A stretch of 64,000 nucleotides of DNA from Kribbella sp. VKM Ac-2569. Lineage in GTDB: Bacteria > Actinomycetota > Actinomycetes > Propionibacteriales > Kribbellaceae. Within the stretch, counting starts at the first letter, position 1; every line of letters starts with the position of its first letter. Below are positions 1 to 9,600 of the stretch, one piece after another. The notes under the pieces are model-generated. The model ran no database searches. It saw only the letters and a program-made list of their open reading frames with translations, and was not told the DNA's origin. The DNA is taken from the NCBI RefSeq assembly GCF_004216905.1, contig NZ_SGXJ01000001.1, positions 1,302,001 through 1,366,000 of the forward strand, in the 5' to 3' direction. A program made the translations under genes and the position numbers.

Positions 1-1
1 G

Positions 2-355
2 CCGTCGACGATCGACATCGTCTGGACCCAGCCGAAGGTCGGCACCCGGACCGTGCCGGCGTGTGCGCAGGACGCCGCCCGCATCCGCGCCGGTGACGAG
101 CCGGAGGTCCGCTACGTCCGGTACGGCAGCCGCCGGGTCCCGTACTGGGAGGCCGGGGCCGCAATCACGCCGTACGGCATGGGGTACTTCACTGCCGGTG
201 CGGGCGCGAGCTACATCGCTATCGCCAGCTTCCAGGCACAAAGTGGTGCGATCGGCGGTTGGGGAGACGCTGGCGGACACGACTTCGGCGGCTTCGACGG
301 GGGCGGCGGGTTCGACGGCGGTGGTTTCGATGGTGGAGGGGGCGGCGACGGCTGA
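2..355 (+). CDS. C-terminal part of a protein with a Gly/Phe/Asp-rich tail (5' partial)
   Basis: An open frame enters from the left edge and stops at TGA 353-355, so only the last 117 or so residues are visible. The first visible residues (PSTIDIVWTQPKVG) read like ordinary coding sequence, so the true start lies outside the window. The middle (residues ~30-75) is mildly hydrophobic; the last 30 residues are repeats of GGGFDGG type. I do not recognise a domain. Low-complexity Gly-rich tails of this kind end several actinobacterial membrane proteins, but that is only resemblance. It converges with the next gene with a 1-bp gap. Confidence 0.6.
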   Translation, partial: PSTIDIVWTQPKVGTRTVPACAQDAARIRAGDEPEVRYVRYGSRRVPYWEAGAAITPYGMGYFTAGAGASYIAIASFQAQSGAIGGWGDAGGHDFGGFDGGGGFDGGGFDGGGGGDG

Positions 356-356
356 C

Positions 357-977
357 TCAGAGGTACGCCGTCACGCCTTCGTACTCTGCCACCGGAGCAG
401 CACCGACCGTCTCGTACTCGAGCAGCAGCAGACCGCTCGGCGTCGCCTCCTGCGCCGTGAGCCGCAGCCCTGCCGCGTCGACGGGATGCTCGAACAACCG
501 CCTCCCGCTGCCGAGCACGGTCGGCGCGACGACCAAGCGGACCAAGTCGACCACCCCTTCCTTCAGCAGCGCGTTCCCGAGTCGCGCACTGCCATGGATC
601 TGCAGCTCACCGCCCGCCTGTCGTTTCAGCTCCTCGACGTCGTCGAGACTGCGCAGGACGGTCGTCGGATGCCACGTGCCTGCGGTGAGCGTGCTGCTCA
701 CGACGTACTTCGGCAGTGAGTTCATCCGCTCGGTGTACGGGTCGTCGGGGTCAGTGATTTGGGGCCAGTCCCGCGCGAAGGCGTCGTACGTGCGTCGCCC
801 GAGCAGTAGGCCGTCGGCGCGTTCCAGCCACTCGGCGGTCCGCCGTACGAACAGCTCGTCGATGTACGGCACGAGCCAGCCGCCGCGGGTGAAACCGTCG
901 CTCGCGTCCTCGGTCGGCGACCCCGGACCCTGACTGACGCCATCGAGCGTGACGAACTCCGTCAGTACGAGCCTCAT
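357..977 (-). CDS. dihydrofolate reductase family protein (RibD C-terminal-like)
   Basis: 206 aa. It starts MRLVLTEFVTLDGVSQGPGS, the usual opening of stand-alone DHFR/RibD-like proteins, and contains LLLGRRTYDAFARDWP (residues ~55-70) and the late VLGSGRRLFE segment of this fold. The start overlaps the upstream SRPBCC stop by 4 bp (974-977), placing it third in an ArsR-SRPBCC-DHFR operon. Such proteins are probably NAD(P)H-dependent reductases; the substrate is unknown. They are not the essential folate enzyme. A paralogue sits at 39228. The frame could extend upstream through the neighbouring gene, but the overlap and family start settle on 977. Confidence 0.85.
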   Translation of the reverse strand: MRLVLTEFVTLDGVSQGPGSPTEDASDGFTRGGWLVPYIDELFVRRTAEWLERADGLLLGRRTYDAFARDWPQITDPDDPYTERMNSLPKYVVSSTLTAGTWHPTTVLRSLDDVEELKRQAGGELQIHGSARLGNALLKEGVVDLVRLVVAPTVLGSGRRLFEHPVDAAGLRLTAQEATPSGLLLLEYETVGAAPVAEYEGVTAYL

Positions 978-1453
978 CGCTCGACCAACGCTGCGAGCTG
1001 CTCGATGACGGTGCCCCAACCGTCGGCGAAGCCGAGCTCCGCGTGCCGCCTGCGACTCGTGGGATCGCCATGCCGGGCAACCATCCGGTACGCCGTACCG
1101 TCCGGGTGATCCTCCAGGAACACGTCGGCCGTCACCGCGATCGGCTGTGGATCCGCCGGACGCCACGTGCTGTCGATCGCATTCGTGAACGCGATCCGCT
1201 CGAGCTTGTCGGCGGCCAGAATCACCGCGTCGAGATGCGGGACGAACTCGCCGCCGTCCTCGCTCAGCCGCGTCACGATCGCCCCGCCCGGCCGCACGTC
1301 CAGCCGCTCGACGCGGCAGACTGCCGGAGCCGGCACCCACCACTGCTCGAACCGCTTCGGATCGGTCCACGCCCGCCACACGGTCTTCCGGGGCGCACGG
1401 ATCACCCGCTCCACCAGCAGATCCAGCTCCGGATCGAACAGTTCACTACTCAC
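974..1453 (-). CDS. SRPBCC (AHSA1/activator of Hsp90-like) domain protein
   Basis: 159 aa single-domain START/AHSA1 protein. The typical opening VERVIRAPRKTVWRAWTDP is followed by FEQWW, and the C-terminal helix reads GWGTVIEQLAALVE. These proteins form a helix-grip pocket for small hydrophobic ligands. In actinobacteria they are commonly paired with an ArsR regulator, as here: the gene overlaps the ArsR gene by 4 bp at its start and the DHFR-like gene by 4 bp at its end. The ligand is unknown. The coupling suggests a small stress or detoxification operon, which is inference. Confidence 0.85.
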   Translation of the reverse strand: MSSELFDPELDLLVERVIRAPRKTVWRAWTDPKRFEQWWVPAPAVCRVERLDVRPGGAIVTRLSEDGGEFVPHLDAVILAADKLERIAFTNAIDSTWRPADPQPIAVTADVFLEDHPDGTAYRMVARHGDPTSRRRHAELGFADGWGTVIEQLAALVER

Positions 1454-1782
1454 GATTCCTCTTCCCTTGTGACGAAACGCTCCAGCCGGTCGGTGCGGTC
1501 CTCCCAGATCCGCCGCTGCTCGGCGAGCCAGTCGTCCACCAGTTCCAGCCGTTCACGATTGAGCACACAGGTCCGGACCCGCCCGGTCTTCACCGTGCGG
1601 ATGAGGCCGTTCGACTCGAGCGTCCGGACGTGCTTCATGAACGAGGGCAACGTGATCGGGAACTCCGCGGCGAGCTCCCCCACGCTCGTCGGTCCTCGTC
1701 CCAGCCGCCGGATCACCCTCCGCCGCGTCGGATCGGCGAGCGCCACGAACACGCCGTCGACCTCCGCCGAATACTGTGCCAT
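1450..1782 (-). CDS. ArsR-family winged-helix transcriptional regulator
   Basis: 110 aa from ATG 1782 (MAQYSAEVDGVFVALADPTR). A GTG at 1800 would add six residues, but family members normally begin MAQYS. The winged helix spans residues ~10-85 (ADPTRRRVIRRLGRGPTSVGEL and the recognition helix ITLPSFMKHVRTLESNGLI). No metal-binding Cys pair (CxC) is visible in helix alpha3, so a metal sensor is unlikely; these SRPBCC-linked ArsR proteins usually act as autorepressors. First gene of the operon; candidate half-sites are noted at 1786-1826. Confidence 0.85.
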   Translation of the reverse strand: MAQYSAEVDGVFVALADPTRRRVIRRLGRGPTSVGELAAEFPITLPSFMKHVRTLESNGLIRTVKTGRVRTCVLNRERLELVDDWLAEQRRIWEDRTDRLERFVTREEES

Positions 1783-1785
1783 GAG

Positions 1786-1826
1786 GCTAAGTATTGTCAC
1801 GACTCGATAGTTAGCGCAAGGGCTAA
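1786..1826. promoter_or_regulatory. candidate ArsR operator region
   Basis: Just upstream of the ArsR gene an inverted pair TTAGC (1811-1815) and GCTAA (1822-1826) is separated by 6 bp, and a third copy GCTAA lies at 1786-1790 next to the start codon. Autoregulation by ArsR repressors at such sites is common; binding here is inference. Confidence 0.35.
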
Positions 1827-1839
1827 GTGTCGGAAAGTA

Positions 1840-1878
1840 CGAAGGACCCCGGCTCCTGCGTGGAGACGGGGTCCTTCG
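1840..1878 (-). terminator. hairpin terminator of ettA
   Basis: A perfect 12-bp stem (CGAAGGACCCCG at 1840-1851, its complement at 1867-1878) with a smaller CTCC/GGAG stem inside the loop lies 10 nt beyond the ettA stop. On the minus strand it is followed by GTACTTT. Confidence 0.8.
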
Positions 1879-1887
1879 ACGGCGTAC

Positions 1888-3570
1888 TCAGTCGCGCTTG
1901 AGCTTGCGGTACGTGACGCGGTGCGGCCGCGCCGCCTCCGGGCCGAGTCGCTCGACCTTGTTCGCCTCGTACGAGGCGAAGTTGCCCTCGAACCAGAACC
2001 ACTTCGCCGGGTCGTCGTCGCCACCCTCCCAGGCCAGGATGTGGGTCGCCACGCGGTCCAGGAACCACCGGTCGTGGGACACGACCACCGCACAGCCCGG
2101 GAACTCCAGCAAGGCGTCCTCGAGCGACTGCAGGGTCTCGACGTCCAGGTCGTTGGTCGGCTCGTCGAGGAGCAGCAGGTTGCCGCCCATCTTCAGCGTC
2201 AGCGCCAGGTTCAGCCGGTTCCGCTCACCGCCGGACAGGACGCCGGTCGGCTTCTGCTGGTCCGGGCCCTTGAAACCGAACGAGGCGACGTACGCCCGGC
2301 TCGGCATCTCGAAGTTCGCGACCTTGATGTAGTCGAGCTCGTCGGACACCTGCTGCCAGACCGTCTTCTTCGGGTCCAGGCCGCCGCGCGACTGGTCGAC
2401 GTACGAGATCTTGACCGTATCGCCGACCTTGAGCGAGCCGGCGTCCGGCTGCTCCTCGCCGACGATCATCCGGAACAGCGTCGACTTGCCGACGCCGTTC
2501 GGGCCGACGATGCCGACGATGCCGGCCCGCGGCAGGCTGAAGCTCAGGCCGTCGATCAGCTTGCGGTCGCCGAAACCCTTCTCCAGCTTCGAGACCTCGA
2601 GCACGGTGCTGCCCAGTCGCGGGCCCGCCGGGATGTTGATCTCGTCGATGTCCAGCTTCCGCGACCGCTCGGCCTCGGCCGCGAGCTCCTCGTAGCGGGC
2701 CAGCCGGGACTTGCTCTTGGTCTGCCGGGCCTTCGCGTTCGACCGGACCCACTCGAGCTCGCGCTCCAGGATCTTCGCGCGCTTCGCGTCTTTCGCGCCC
2801 TCGACGACGAGCCGCTGCTGCTTGGTCTCCAGGTACTTCGAGTAGTTCCCCTCGTACCCGTAGGTCTTGCCGCGGTCCATTTCCAGGATCCACTCGGCCA
2901 CGTTGTCCAGGAAGTACCGGTCGTGGGTGATCGCCATGACGGCGCCGGGGTACTTCTGCAGGTGCTGCTCGAGCCACAGCACGGACTCCGCGTCCAGGTG
3001 GTTGGTGGGCTCGTCGAGGAGCAGCAGGTCGGGCTGCTGCAGCAGGAGCTTGCACAGCGCGACCCGGCGGCGCTCACCACCGGACAGGTTGTCCACCAGT
3101 ACGTCGGCCGGCGGGCACCGCAGCGCGTCCATCGCCTGCTCCAACTGGGCGTCGACATCCCAGGCGTTGCGGTGGTCGAGCTCGGTCTGCAGGTCACCCA
3201 TCTCGGCCAGCAGCGTGTCGTAGTCGGCGTCCGGGTCGGCCAGCTCGGCGGAGATCTCGTTGAAGCGGTCCAGCTTCTGCTTGGTGTCGCCGACCCCTTC
3301 CTCGACGTTCTCCAGCACGGTCTTGCCCTCGGTCAGCGGCGGTTCCTGCAGCAGGATCCCGACCGTCGCACCCTCGGCCAGCCGGGCCTCGCCGTTGGAG
3401 GGCTGGTCGAGCCCCGCCATGATCTTGAACAGCGAGGACTTGCCGGTGCCGTTCGGCCCGACCACGCCGATCTTCGCGCCGGTGAGGAAGTTCAGCGTGA
3501 CATTGTCGAGAACGACCTTGTCGCCGTGCGCCTTCCGGACGTTGCGAAGCGTGTAGATGAATTCCGCCAT
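1888..3570 (-). CDS. ettA: energy-dependent translational throttle protein EttA (ABC-F)
   Basis: 560 aa, the normal EttA length, starting MAEFIYTLRNVRKAHGDKVV. It has two ABC domains with Walker A GPNGTGKSS (N-terminal) and GPNGVGKST (C-terminal), signatures LSGGERRRVAL and LSGGERNRLNL, and Walker B LLLDEPTNHLD and LLLDEPTNDLD, joined by the charged interdomain linker (RAKILERELEWVRSNAKARQ). No membrane domain. EttA binds the ribosomal E site and gates the first peptide bond according to the ATP/ADP ratio. The ATG at 3570 is preferred over an in-frame upstream start at 3630 because the family begins MAEFIY. Monocistronic, with a strong terminator. Confidence 0.95.
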   Translation of the reverse strand: MAEFIYTLRNVRKAHGDKVVLDNVTLNFLTGAKIGVVGPNGTGKSSLFKIMAGLDQPSNGEARLAEGATVGILLQEPPLTEGKTVLENVEEGVGDTKQKLDRFNEISAELADPDADYDTLLAEMGDLQTELDHRNAWDVDAQLEQAMDALRCPPADVLVDNLSGGERRRVALCKLLLQQPDLLLLDEPTNHLDAESVLWLEQHLQKYPGAVMAITHDRYFLDNVAEWILEMDRGKTYGYEGNYSKYLETKQQRLVVEGAKDAKRAKILERELEWVRSNAKARQTKSKSRLARYEELAAEAERSRKLDIDEINIPAGPRLGSTVLEVSKLEKGFGDRKLIDGLSFSLPRAGIVGIVGPNGVGKSTLFRMIVGEEQPDAGSLKVGDTVKISYVDQSRGGLDPKKTVWQQVSDELDYIKVANFEMPSRAYVASFGFKGPDQQKPTGVLSGGERNRLNLALTLKMGGNLLLLDEPTNDLDVETLQSLEDALLEFPGCAVVVSHDRWFLDRVATHILAWEGGDDDPAKWFWFEGNFASYEANKVERLGPEAARPHRVTYRKLKRD

Positions 3571-3719
3571 ACCCCAGAGCCTATGTGCTCGGGTGGCCCG
3601 TTTCCCAACCAGGCCGTGGCGGTTGTCCACAGACCCGAAGTTCGGGGCGCCGATCGGGGTGCGACAGGTGCACCTTCTCCGGGTGACAGCACATCGCTCT
3701 CCGAACGGAAGGAACCGTC

Positions 3720-4214
3720 ATGAGCCTCGGCGACACCTACCTCACTGTTGTGGGCTGGATCGGCAGCGAACCCGATTTCAAGGAGATCCGGCAGACTCCG
3801 CACGCGAGCTTCCGGCTCGGCTCCACTCCCCGCCAGTTCGACAGATCCCTCAACACCTACGTCGACAAGCCGACCACGTGGTACACGGTGCAGTGCTGGC
3901 GGAGCCTCGCCCAGAACGCCTTCGACTCCCTCCGGATCGGCCAGCCCGTCATCGTCACCGGCCGCCTCCGCACTCACGAATGGACCGACGACTCCGGCGA
4001 ACAACACAGCCGCGTCATCCTCGAAGCCTTCTCTCTCGGCCACGACCTCAACCGCGGTACGACGACCTTCGCGAAGAACGCGCCGCGCACGGACTCGGTC
4101 CGCACGCCCGTCGAGTCCGCCGAACGCCCGGCCGAGACGACCGCCGCGCCGTTCCCGCCCGACGAGTACTCCGTCGCACCGCTCCCGCTGTCCGCGACGG
4201 CGGAGGCGGCATGA
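3720..4214 (+). CDS. ssb: single-stranded DNA-binding protein, paralogue without acidic tip
   Basis: 164 aa. An OB fold spans residues ~5-110 (YLTVVGWIGSEPDF; WYTVQCWRSLAQNAFDSL; GQPVIVTGRLRTHEW), followed by a Pro/Ala/Glu-rich tail. The tail ends SATAEAA and lacks the DDDIPF-like acidic tip through which housekeeping SSBs recruit partner proteins. It is also not next to rpsF/rpsR, so this looks like an accessory SSB (SsbB-like) rather than the essential copy. The start has a good ribosome site (ggaaggaacc). Accessory SSBs are often linked to DNA uptake or recombination; that role is not shown here. Confidence 0.85.
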   Translation: MSLGDTYLTVVGWIGSEPDFKEIRQTPHASFRLGSTPRQFDRSLNTYVDKPTTWYTVQCWRSLAQNAFDSLRIGQPVIVTGRLRTHEWTDDSGEQHSRVILEAFSLGHDLNRGTTTFAKNAPRTDSVRTPVESAERPAETTAAPFPPDEYSVAPLPLSATAEAA

Positions 4215-4227
4215 CTATCTCAATCTT

Positions 4228-4241
4228 GACTTATATAAGTC
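4228..4241. promoter_or_regulatory. AT-rich perfect palindrome, candidate operator
   Basis: GACTTATATAAGTC is a perfect 14-bp palindrome and conspicuously AT-rich for this genome. It lies 54 bp before the SRPBCC start at 4296, where a repressor of that gene would bind. No regulator gene is adjacent. Confidence 0.4.
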
Positions 4242-4295
4242 CTGCCCGGCATTCTGAGGATCGTCTCAGCAGCCGAGCAGGAGAGGGAACCATCC

Positions 4296-4913
4296 GTGAT
4301 CGACATCCTCGAGCACATCAACGCGGTCCAGCGCGAGGTCAGCCGCACCGGCGAGACCGTGACGGTGCTGATGCGCCGCTCCTACCAGGCCGAGCCGGCG
4401 GAGGTGTGGGACGCGCTGACGGACCCGGAGCGGATGCGGCGCTGGTTCATGCCCGTCACCGGGGACCTCAAGGTCGGCGGCTCGTTCCAGCTGGAGGGCA
4501 ACGCCGGCGGCGACATCCTGGAGTGCGACCCGCCGAAGAGCTTCAAGGTGACGTTCGGCGGCCCGAGCAGCCTGCTCGAGCTGCGGCTGCTGCCCGGCGC
4601 TGGCTCCTCCACCGAGCTCGAACTCGAACACTCGATGGGCGAGGCCCCGGCGCCCGGTGGCTCCGGCGCACTGTGGGTCGGTCCGGGCTGGGACGGCGGC
4701 CTGCTCGGCCTGGCGCTCTACGTCTCCGGCGAGCTGCCGGCCGAGACCGACCCGGTGCAGATGGCCGACTCCCCCGAGGTCATCGACTACAACGAGCAGT
4801 CCGTCCGCGCCTGGATCGAAGCCATCCGGGCGTCCGGCACCACCACCGAGGAGGACCTCCTCAGCGCTGCCAAGATCTCCCTGTCGCAGTACGCACCAGA
4901 CGCCGAGCTCTGA
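4296..4913 (+). CDS. SRPBCC/AHSA1 domain protein
   Basis: 205 aa from GTG 4296, with the ribosome site gagagggaacc. The AHSA1-type domain is seen in LMRRSYQAEPAEVWDALTDPERM and RRWFMPVTGDLKVGGSFQL; the C-terminal ~60 residues form an extra helical part (SVRAWIEAIRASGTTTEEDL). Ligand unknown. Unlike the SRPBCC gene at 974 it stands alone, without an ArsR partner. The only regulatory hint is the palindrome at 4228-4241. It converges with the dynamin-like operon. Confidence 0.8.
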   Translation: MIDILEHINAVQREVSRTGETVTVLMRRSYQAEPAEVWDALTDPERMRRWFMPVTGDLKVGGSFQLEGNAGGDILECDPPKSFKVTFGGPSSLLELRLLPGAGSSTELELEHSMGEAPAPGGSGALWVGPGWDGGLLGLALYVSGELPAETDPVQMADSPEVIDYNEQSVRAWIEAIRASGTTTEEDLLSAAKISLSQYAPDAEL

Positions 4914-4958
4914 TTGCACGTCGTCTCACCTGGGACGTACGGCGGTCGAGCGTCGCCT

Positions 4959-4984
4959 GCCCGCCGGTAGGACTACTGGCGGGC
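4959..4984 (-). terminator. hairpin between convergent genes
   Basis: GCCCGCCGGTAG (4959-4970) pairs with 4973-4984 with a single G-T wobble. The 3' arm overlaps the end of the GTPase gene. It could serve both converging transcripts; there is no clear T-run. Confidence 0.45.
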
Positions 4985-6652
4985 GACGGCGACGCTGTCG
5001 CGGCACTTGGTGTAGGCCGCAAGCTCCTCGCGGGCCGGTGCAACCACGTGGCTGTCGGCGACGTTCACCAGTTCGGCCCGCAGTGCCGTCGCAACCTGCC
5101 TGGACCGCCGCAGCGCTCCGCTCGTGGCGGCCAGCCGGCACACGAAAGAGAGCGCCAGCCCCAGGACGCCACCACCGACCAGCATGATCCACGCGTAGGG
5201 GATGCCGTTCCACTCCGGCAGCGGCGGATCGTTCCGATCAGCGATCCGCGCCACCAGCAAGGCGATCAGCCAGGCGGCGCCGCCGAGCGTCACGAGGAAC
5301 AGCAGCCACTGCACCACGCGGGCGAAGCTCCACCACCCGGGATGGCTGGACACACCGAGGTCCGTCCGAGCGACGGCCTGGTCGAGCTCGTCGCCGAGCG
5401 ACTCCTCGCGCCGCCGGATCGCCGAGCGCACCGAGTCCGCCCACGGACGGGAAAGTCCTTCGGCGGCCTTGTTCGTGATCGTGCGGACCGCCGCGTCCAT
5501 CCGCGCCCGCTGCACCGGAGTTGCCGCAGGCAACGAAGAGCGGGCGATCGCGACCTCGCTCGCCGCGGACTTGCGCAACGCCCTGCCTTCCTCGCGCGAC
5601 ACCTGGTCGCCGTGCAGCCGCCGCAACGGATCCGGACGGAACCGGCCCAGCCACTTGGTCAGCGGCCATCCCGTCGCAGCCCGGGCGCGCTGCAGGTACG
5701 AGCGCCGTACGGCGTCCGACACCACCGTCAACCCACTCGCGTCCGCGAGCGAGTCGACGAGTTCGGTCACATCGGCCTCGGCGATCTCCGGCGTCTTGGC
5801 GTTGCCGCACTGACTCGCCATCCGGTCCGCGACCCGATCGACATCGGCCGCGAGCCGCACGCGCGCTGAGCGCTTGTTGCTGACCCGCTTGACCAGAAGG
5901 GAGCGAACCTCTTCCAGACCGTCACCGCTGACCGCCGACGTGGCAACGACCGTCGGCGACTTGAGGCCGTCCGACTTGAGCAGCTTGTCCAGGTCGTCGA
6001 GGCAGCTCTTGCGCTGCTCCGGCGTCAGCTTGTCCATGTGGTTCAGCGCGAACACCATCACCCCGGAATGCGAGGCGAACGGCTTGATGTACCGGTTGTG
6101 CAGTGCCGCATCGGCGTACTTCTGCGGATCCACCACCCACACCAGCATGTCGACCAGCTCCACCAGCCGGTCGACGATCAAGCGGTGCTCCACCTCGGTC
6201 GAGTCGTGGTCAGGCAGGTCCAGCAGGACCAGTCCGTCCAGGTCCTCGGACCTGGCGTCCTCGAGCGAGCTGCGGTGCTGCACCTGGTGCCGGCGCGGGA
6301 TGCCCAGCCAGGTCAGCACCTCACCGGCCGGTTCGTCACCCCAGACACAGGCGAGCGGCATCGAGCTGGTCGGCCGGCGCGTTCCGATCGCGGCCAGATC
6401 GAGCCCGGTCAGCGCGTTGAACAGCGACGACTTCCCCGAGCCCGTCGCGCCCGCGAGCGCGACCACCGTCAGGTCGCCCGACATGCGCAGGCGCTGCCCG
6501 GCACGGTCGACGATCTGCGTGGCCTCGGTGAGCACCACCGGGTCCAGCCGTCCGTCGCCGGCCTCCGCGGCCGCCTTGAGCGCGTCGATCTTCTTCAGGA
6601 CATCGGTCTCGGCCCGCGTCGGGGTCTCGACCGTATCCACTGTTTCCGTCAC
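4973..6652 (-). CDS. dynamin-like / YfjP-type membrane GTPase, smaller subunit
   Basis: 559 aa. GTPase domain at residues ~60-265: G1 GATGSGKSS (68-76), G3 DLPDHDS (~148), G4 NHMD (~206). Then a helical region and two adjacent hydrophobic helices (~449-469, ~485-504) that anchor it in the membrane. It overlaps the larger GTPase gene by 4 bp. The paired arrangement matches the DynA/DynB dynamin-like proteins of Streptomyces, which stabilise FtsZ rings at sporulation septa; that equivalence rests on architecture and gene order. A general YfjP-like GTPase is the alternative. Predicted to act at the inner face of the membrane with its partner. Confidence 0.75.
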   Translation of the reverse strand: MTETVDTVETPTRAETDVLKKIDALKAAAEAGDGRLDPVVLTEATQIVDRAGQRLRMSGDLTVVALAGATGSGKSSLFNALTGLDLAAIGTRRPTSSMPLACVWGDEPAGEVLTWLGIPRRHQVQHRSSLEDARSEDLDGLVLLDLPDHDSTEVEHRLIVDRLVELVDMLVWVVDPQKYADAALHNRYIKPFASHSGVMVFALNHMDKLTPEQRKSCLDDLDKLLKSDGLKSPTVVATSAVSGDGLEEVRSLLVKRVSNKRSARVRLAADVDRVADRMASQCGNAKTPEIAEADVTELVDSLADASGLTVVSDAVRRSYLQRARAATGWPLTKWLGRFRPDPLRRLHGDQVSREEGRALRKSAASEVAIARSSLPAATPVQRARMDAAVRTITNKAAEGLSRPWADSVRSAIRRREESLGDELDQAVARTDLGVSSHPGWWSFARVVQWLLFLVTLGGAAWLIALLVARIADRNDPPLPEWNGIPYAWIMLVGGGVLGLALSFVCRLAATSGALRRSRQVATALRAELVNVADSHVVAPAREELAAYTKCRDSVAVARQ

Positions 6653-9600
6653 GTGCAGTCCTCCACCGCGCGCGCGGCCTCCGTCAGTAGCCTGGCCGTC
6701 TCGGCGTCGACCGGATGCTGGTCAAGGACAGCCAGATAGCGGGCGAATTCGGCATCCATCAGGGCATGAACCTTACCGTCAAGATCCTCGCGTGCCCTAT
6801 CGACCATGCCCTGAACGGCCTTGTCGCCGAAAACTGCCTCCAGCAGCCGCCTCCCGACGACCGCACTGCCCGTGCCTGCACTGGTCTGAGCACCCTTCGG
6901 GATGCCGGCCCCGCTGGCGAACACCACCACCATGAGCGAAAGGCCGAGCCCGTTGACGCCGTACTCCAGGATTCGTGCCGTCGACTTGTTGTCCGCGCCC
7001 TCTCGGCGGACCAGATCGAGGACGAACGTCTGCCATTCCCACACCGTGCGGCTCGCCGCTGCCGGGAACTCCTCCGACATCGCGCCGAGCGACCGCCCAT
7101 CGTTGCCCTCGGCACCGTTAGCGGCTTGGTCGGCCTCGGCTGCAGCCAGAAGCTGGCGACCAGGAGCGGTTGCCTGCCACACCTTCTCGGCGCGCTCCGC
7201 GGCGGCAGCCCCGTGCTCACGCAGCAGCGACTCCAAGCCGGACTGGATCGCGTCGCTGACGTCGCGGGTCTCCGCCGGCTTGTTGCCGAGCGAGCTCTTC
7301 AACCGGTCCCGCAGCCGGCCGGCATTGGACTGCAGCCCCTTCAGAAGCTCGCCGGTCCCGACGAACTCCTGCCATCGGGCCAGCACCTCGCCACGCAGCA
7401 GTGTCCCGTCCTGGCACGCCTTCGCGATGTCCTTGACGCCCTGGTCGTACGCCGACTCCACCGAGGTCCGTAGCTCGACAGCGGTCTCGGCCTGCGCCCG
7501 GACTGCGGCCGCGAACGGCGGGGTCTTCTTCACCATCGCACTGACCGCGCCCTGCAGGGTGCGTCGGACGACGGACGCCCGCGCCTCCGCGTCAGCCGCC
7601 AGGTCGACCAGCCAGTCCTTGATCGAGGCAACGGACTGCTGCGGCAACATCCCGTTGCCGTCAACAACTGTCTCCTGGATCGAGAACAGCGGCGAGTCGC
7701 CGAGCCCGCGCTCGAGCAGCATCTGCGCGAGGTGCCCGGTGATGTCGTCGATCGTCTCGCTCGGCGCCCGGTCGAGCACGACCGCGACCGCCGTACTGCG
7801 ATCCGAGGCGCTCTGCAGGAACTCCCACGGCACCGCGTCGGAGTACCTGGCCGCCGTCGTCACGAACAGCCAGAGATCGGCCGCCGCGAGCAGCTGCGTC
7901 GCAAGATCACGGTTCGCCTCGACGACGGAGTCGATGTCCGGCGCGTCCAGAATCGCCAGTCCGCGCGGAACGCTGTCGGCCGCAACCAGCCGCAACTGTC
8001 CCGCGTCTTCCATCCCACCAGGCTCGTCCGAACTCGTCCGCGCCATCCCCGGCAGCACCCGGTCCCCCACGAACCAGTCGGCATCCGCCGGGTGATGGAT
8101 CAGTACCGGGGACCGCGTCGTCGGCCGCAGTACACCCGGCTCGCTCACGACCTTGCCGATCACGGTGTTGACGAGTGTCGACTTTCCAGCCCCGGTTGAC
8201 CCACCGACCACCGCCAGAATCGGCGCTTCGAGCTGCACCAGCCGCGGCAACAGGTAGTCGTCCAGCTGATCCAGCATCGACTTCTGCTGCTGCCGAGCCT
8301 CGTCAGCCCCCACAACCTCCAACGGCAACTGACTACCGGCCAGCACACCGCGCAACTTCATCAGAGCAGTAATCAAAGCCATAGCAGCCTGCTCAGCCGC
8401 CAACCGCTCCCCCAACTGCTCCGCAGTCAGCTCCTCCCCAGCATCCTCCGCAGCGTCTCCCGCCGACTCCTCGCCAGCATCCTCAACACCGTCGGCACCG
8501 TCCGCCGCCCCACCACCCGCAGCGCCGTCCTCGCCCTCACCCACCGAGTCGTTGCCCGCAGCATCAGCCGGGGCCGGGTCCTCGTCGGCAGCGTCTGCCT
8601 CCGCACCTTCGTCCGCCTGCGCATCTGCGACCGCGCCGTCATCCGCACCCGCGTCGTCTGCAACTTCGGCTTCGGCGTCCGCGTCGGAGGTGCTGTCCGT
8701 CGCCGAGTCAGTCGCCGACTCGGCGGAGGCGTCATCCGAATCTGCGGCGTCGTCCTGGGACTGGTCAGCCGTCCCGACAGGAGACTCGTCGGACGAGTCT
8801 GCTGATTCATCCGCGGTCTGAGCGGACTCGCTTCCATCGGCCCCGTCCGAGCCGTCGGCCGCAACCTCATCGGCATCGTCATCGTCGGCGTCAGCTGCAA
8901 CGTCATCTGCGGCGTCATCCGCCGCATCATCTGCAGGCTCATCCGCAGCGACGGGTGCAGCGTCATGAACGGGCTCGTCGTCGCCGGCCGCCGTCGCGTC
9001 GGCGCCTGCTGGTTCCTCAGCCTGCACCGTGACCTGCGCGTCCCCCGTCTGCGCCTCGCCCGCCGCGTCCGCGTCGGCCGCTGCTCCGGAGTTCTCCCCC
9101 TGCTTGGGAAGACCGACAATGATGTTGCCGAACTCGAGCGGGAAGCCGTCAGGAGACTCGTCAGGTTCGTACACGATGCCAACAGCAGACCGCTGCCGGT
9201 CTCCCGGGCTCTCCGAAGGTACGCCGCCGCTCTCGGTCCCCGACGTACCAGTCGAGCCCTCAGCCTCCCCAGCCGCCGACGAACCATCGTCCACGCCGTC
9301 CGACCCAGCCGAAGCCTGGCCGTCTGCACGATCTCCTGCTTCTCCGTCCGCGCGCCCCTCAACCTGACCGTCTTCTCCAGGACCGTCGTCCGGGGCACCG
9401 TTGGGCTCGGCACCTACCGGCTCAGCAGCGGCCTCTGCGGACGAGCCACCCACAGCACCGTCCTCAGCCGGAGCATCTGCGCCGTCGCCCGCCTGGGTCG
9501 CTGAGCCAGACTCGCCTGCCTCGGTGTCTGAGGCGGAGTCGTTGGCTGAGGCGTCGGCGGGCGTGGGCTGGTCGGGCTGAACTGGTTCTTCGGGGGTGGA

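Noticed and set aside
1630..3723. Very long open frame on the plus strand opposite ettA
   Set aside because: It mirrors the ettA codons in the high-GC third-position pattern, lacks any domain, and ettA itself is unmistakable.
8440..9500. Repetitive-looking DNA that could suggest a tandem repeat or CRISPR array
   Set aside because: It encodes the Ala/Asp/Glu-rich tail of the GTPase; there are no regularly spaced identical repeats and the frame is open throughout.
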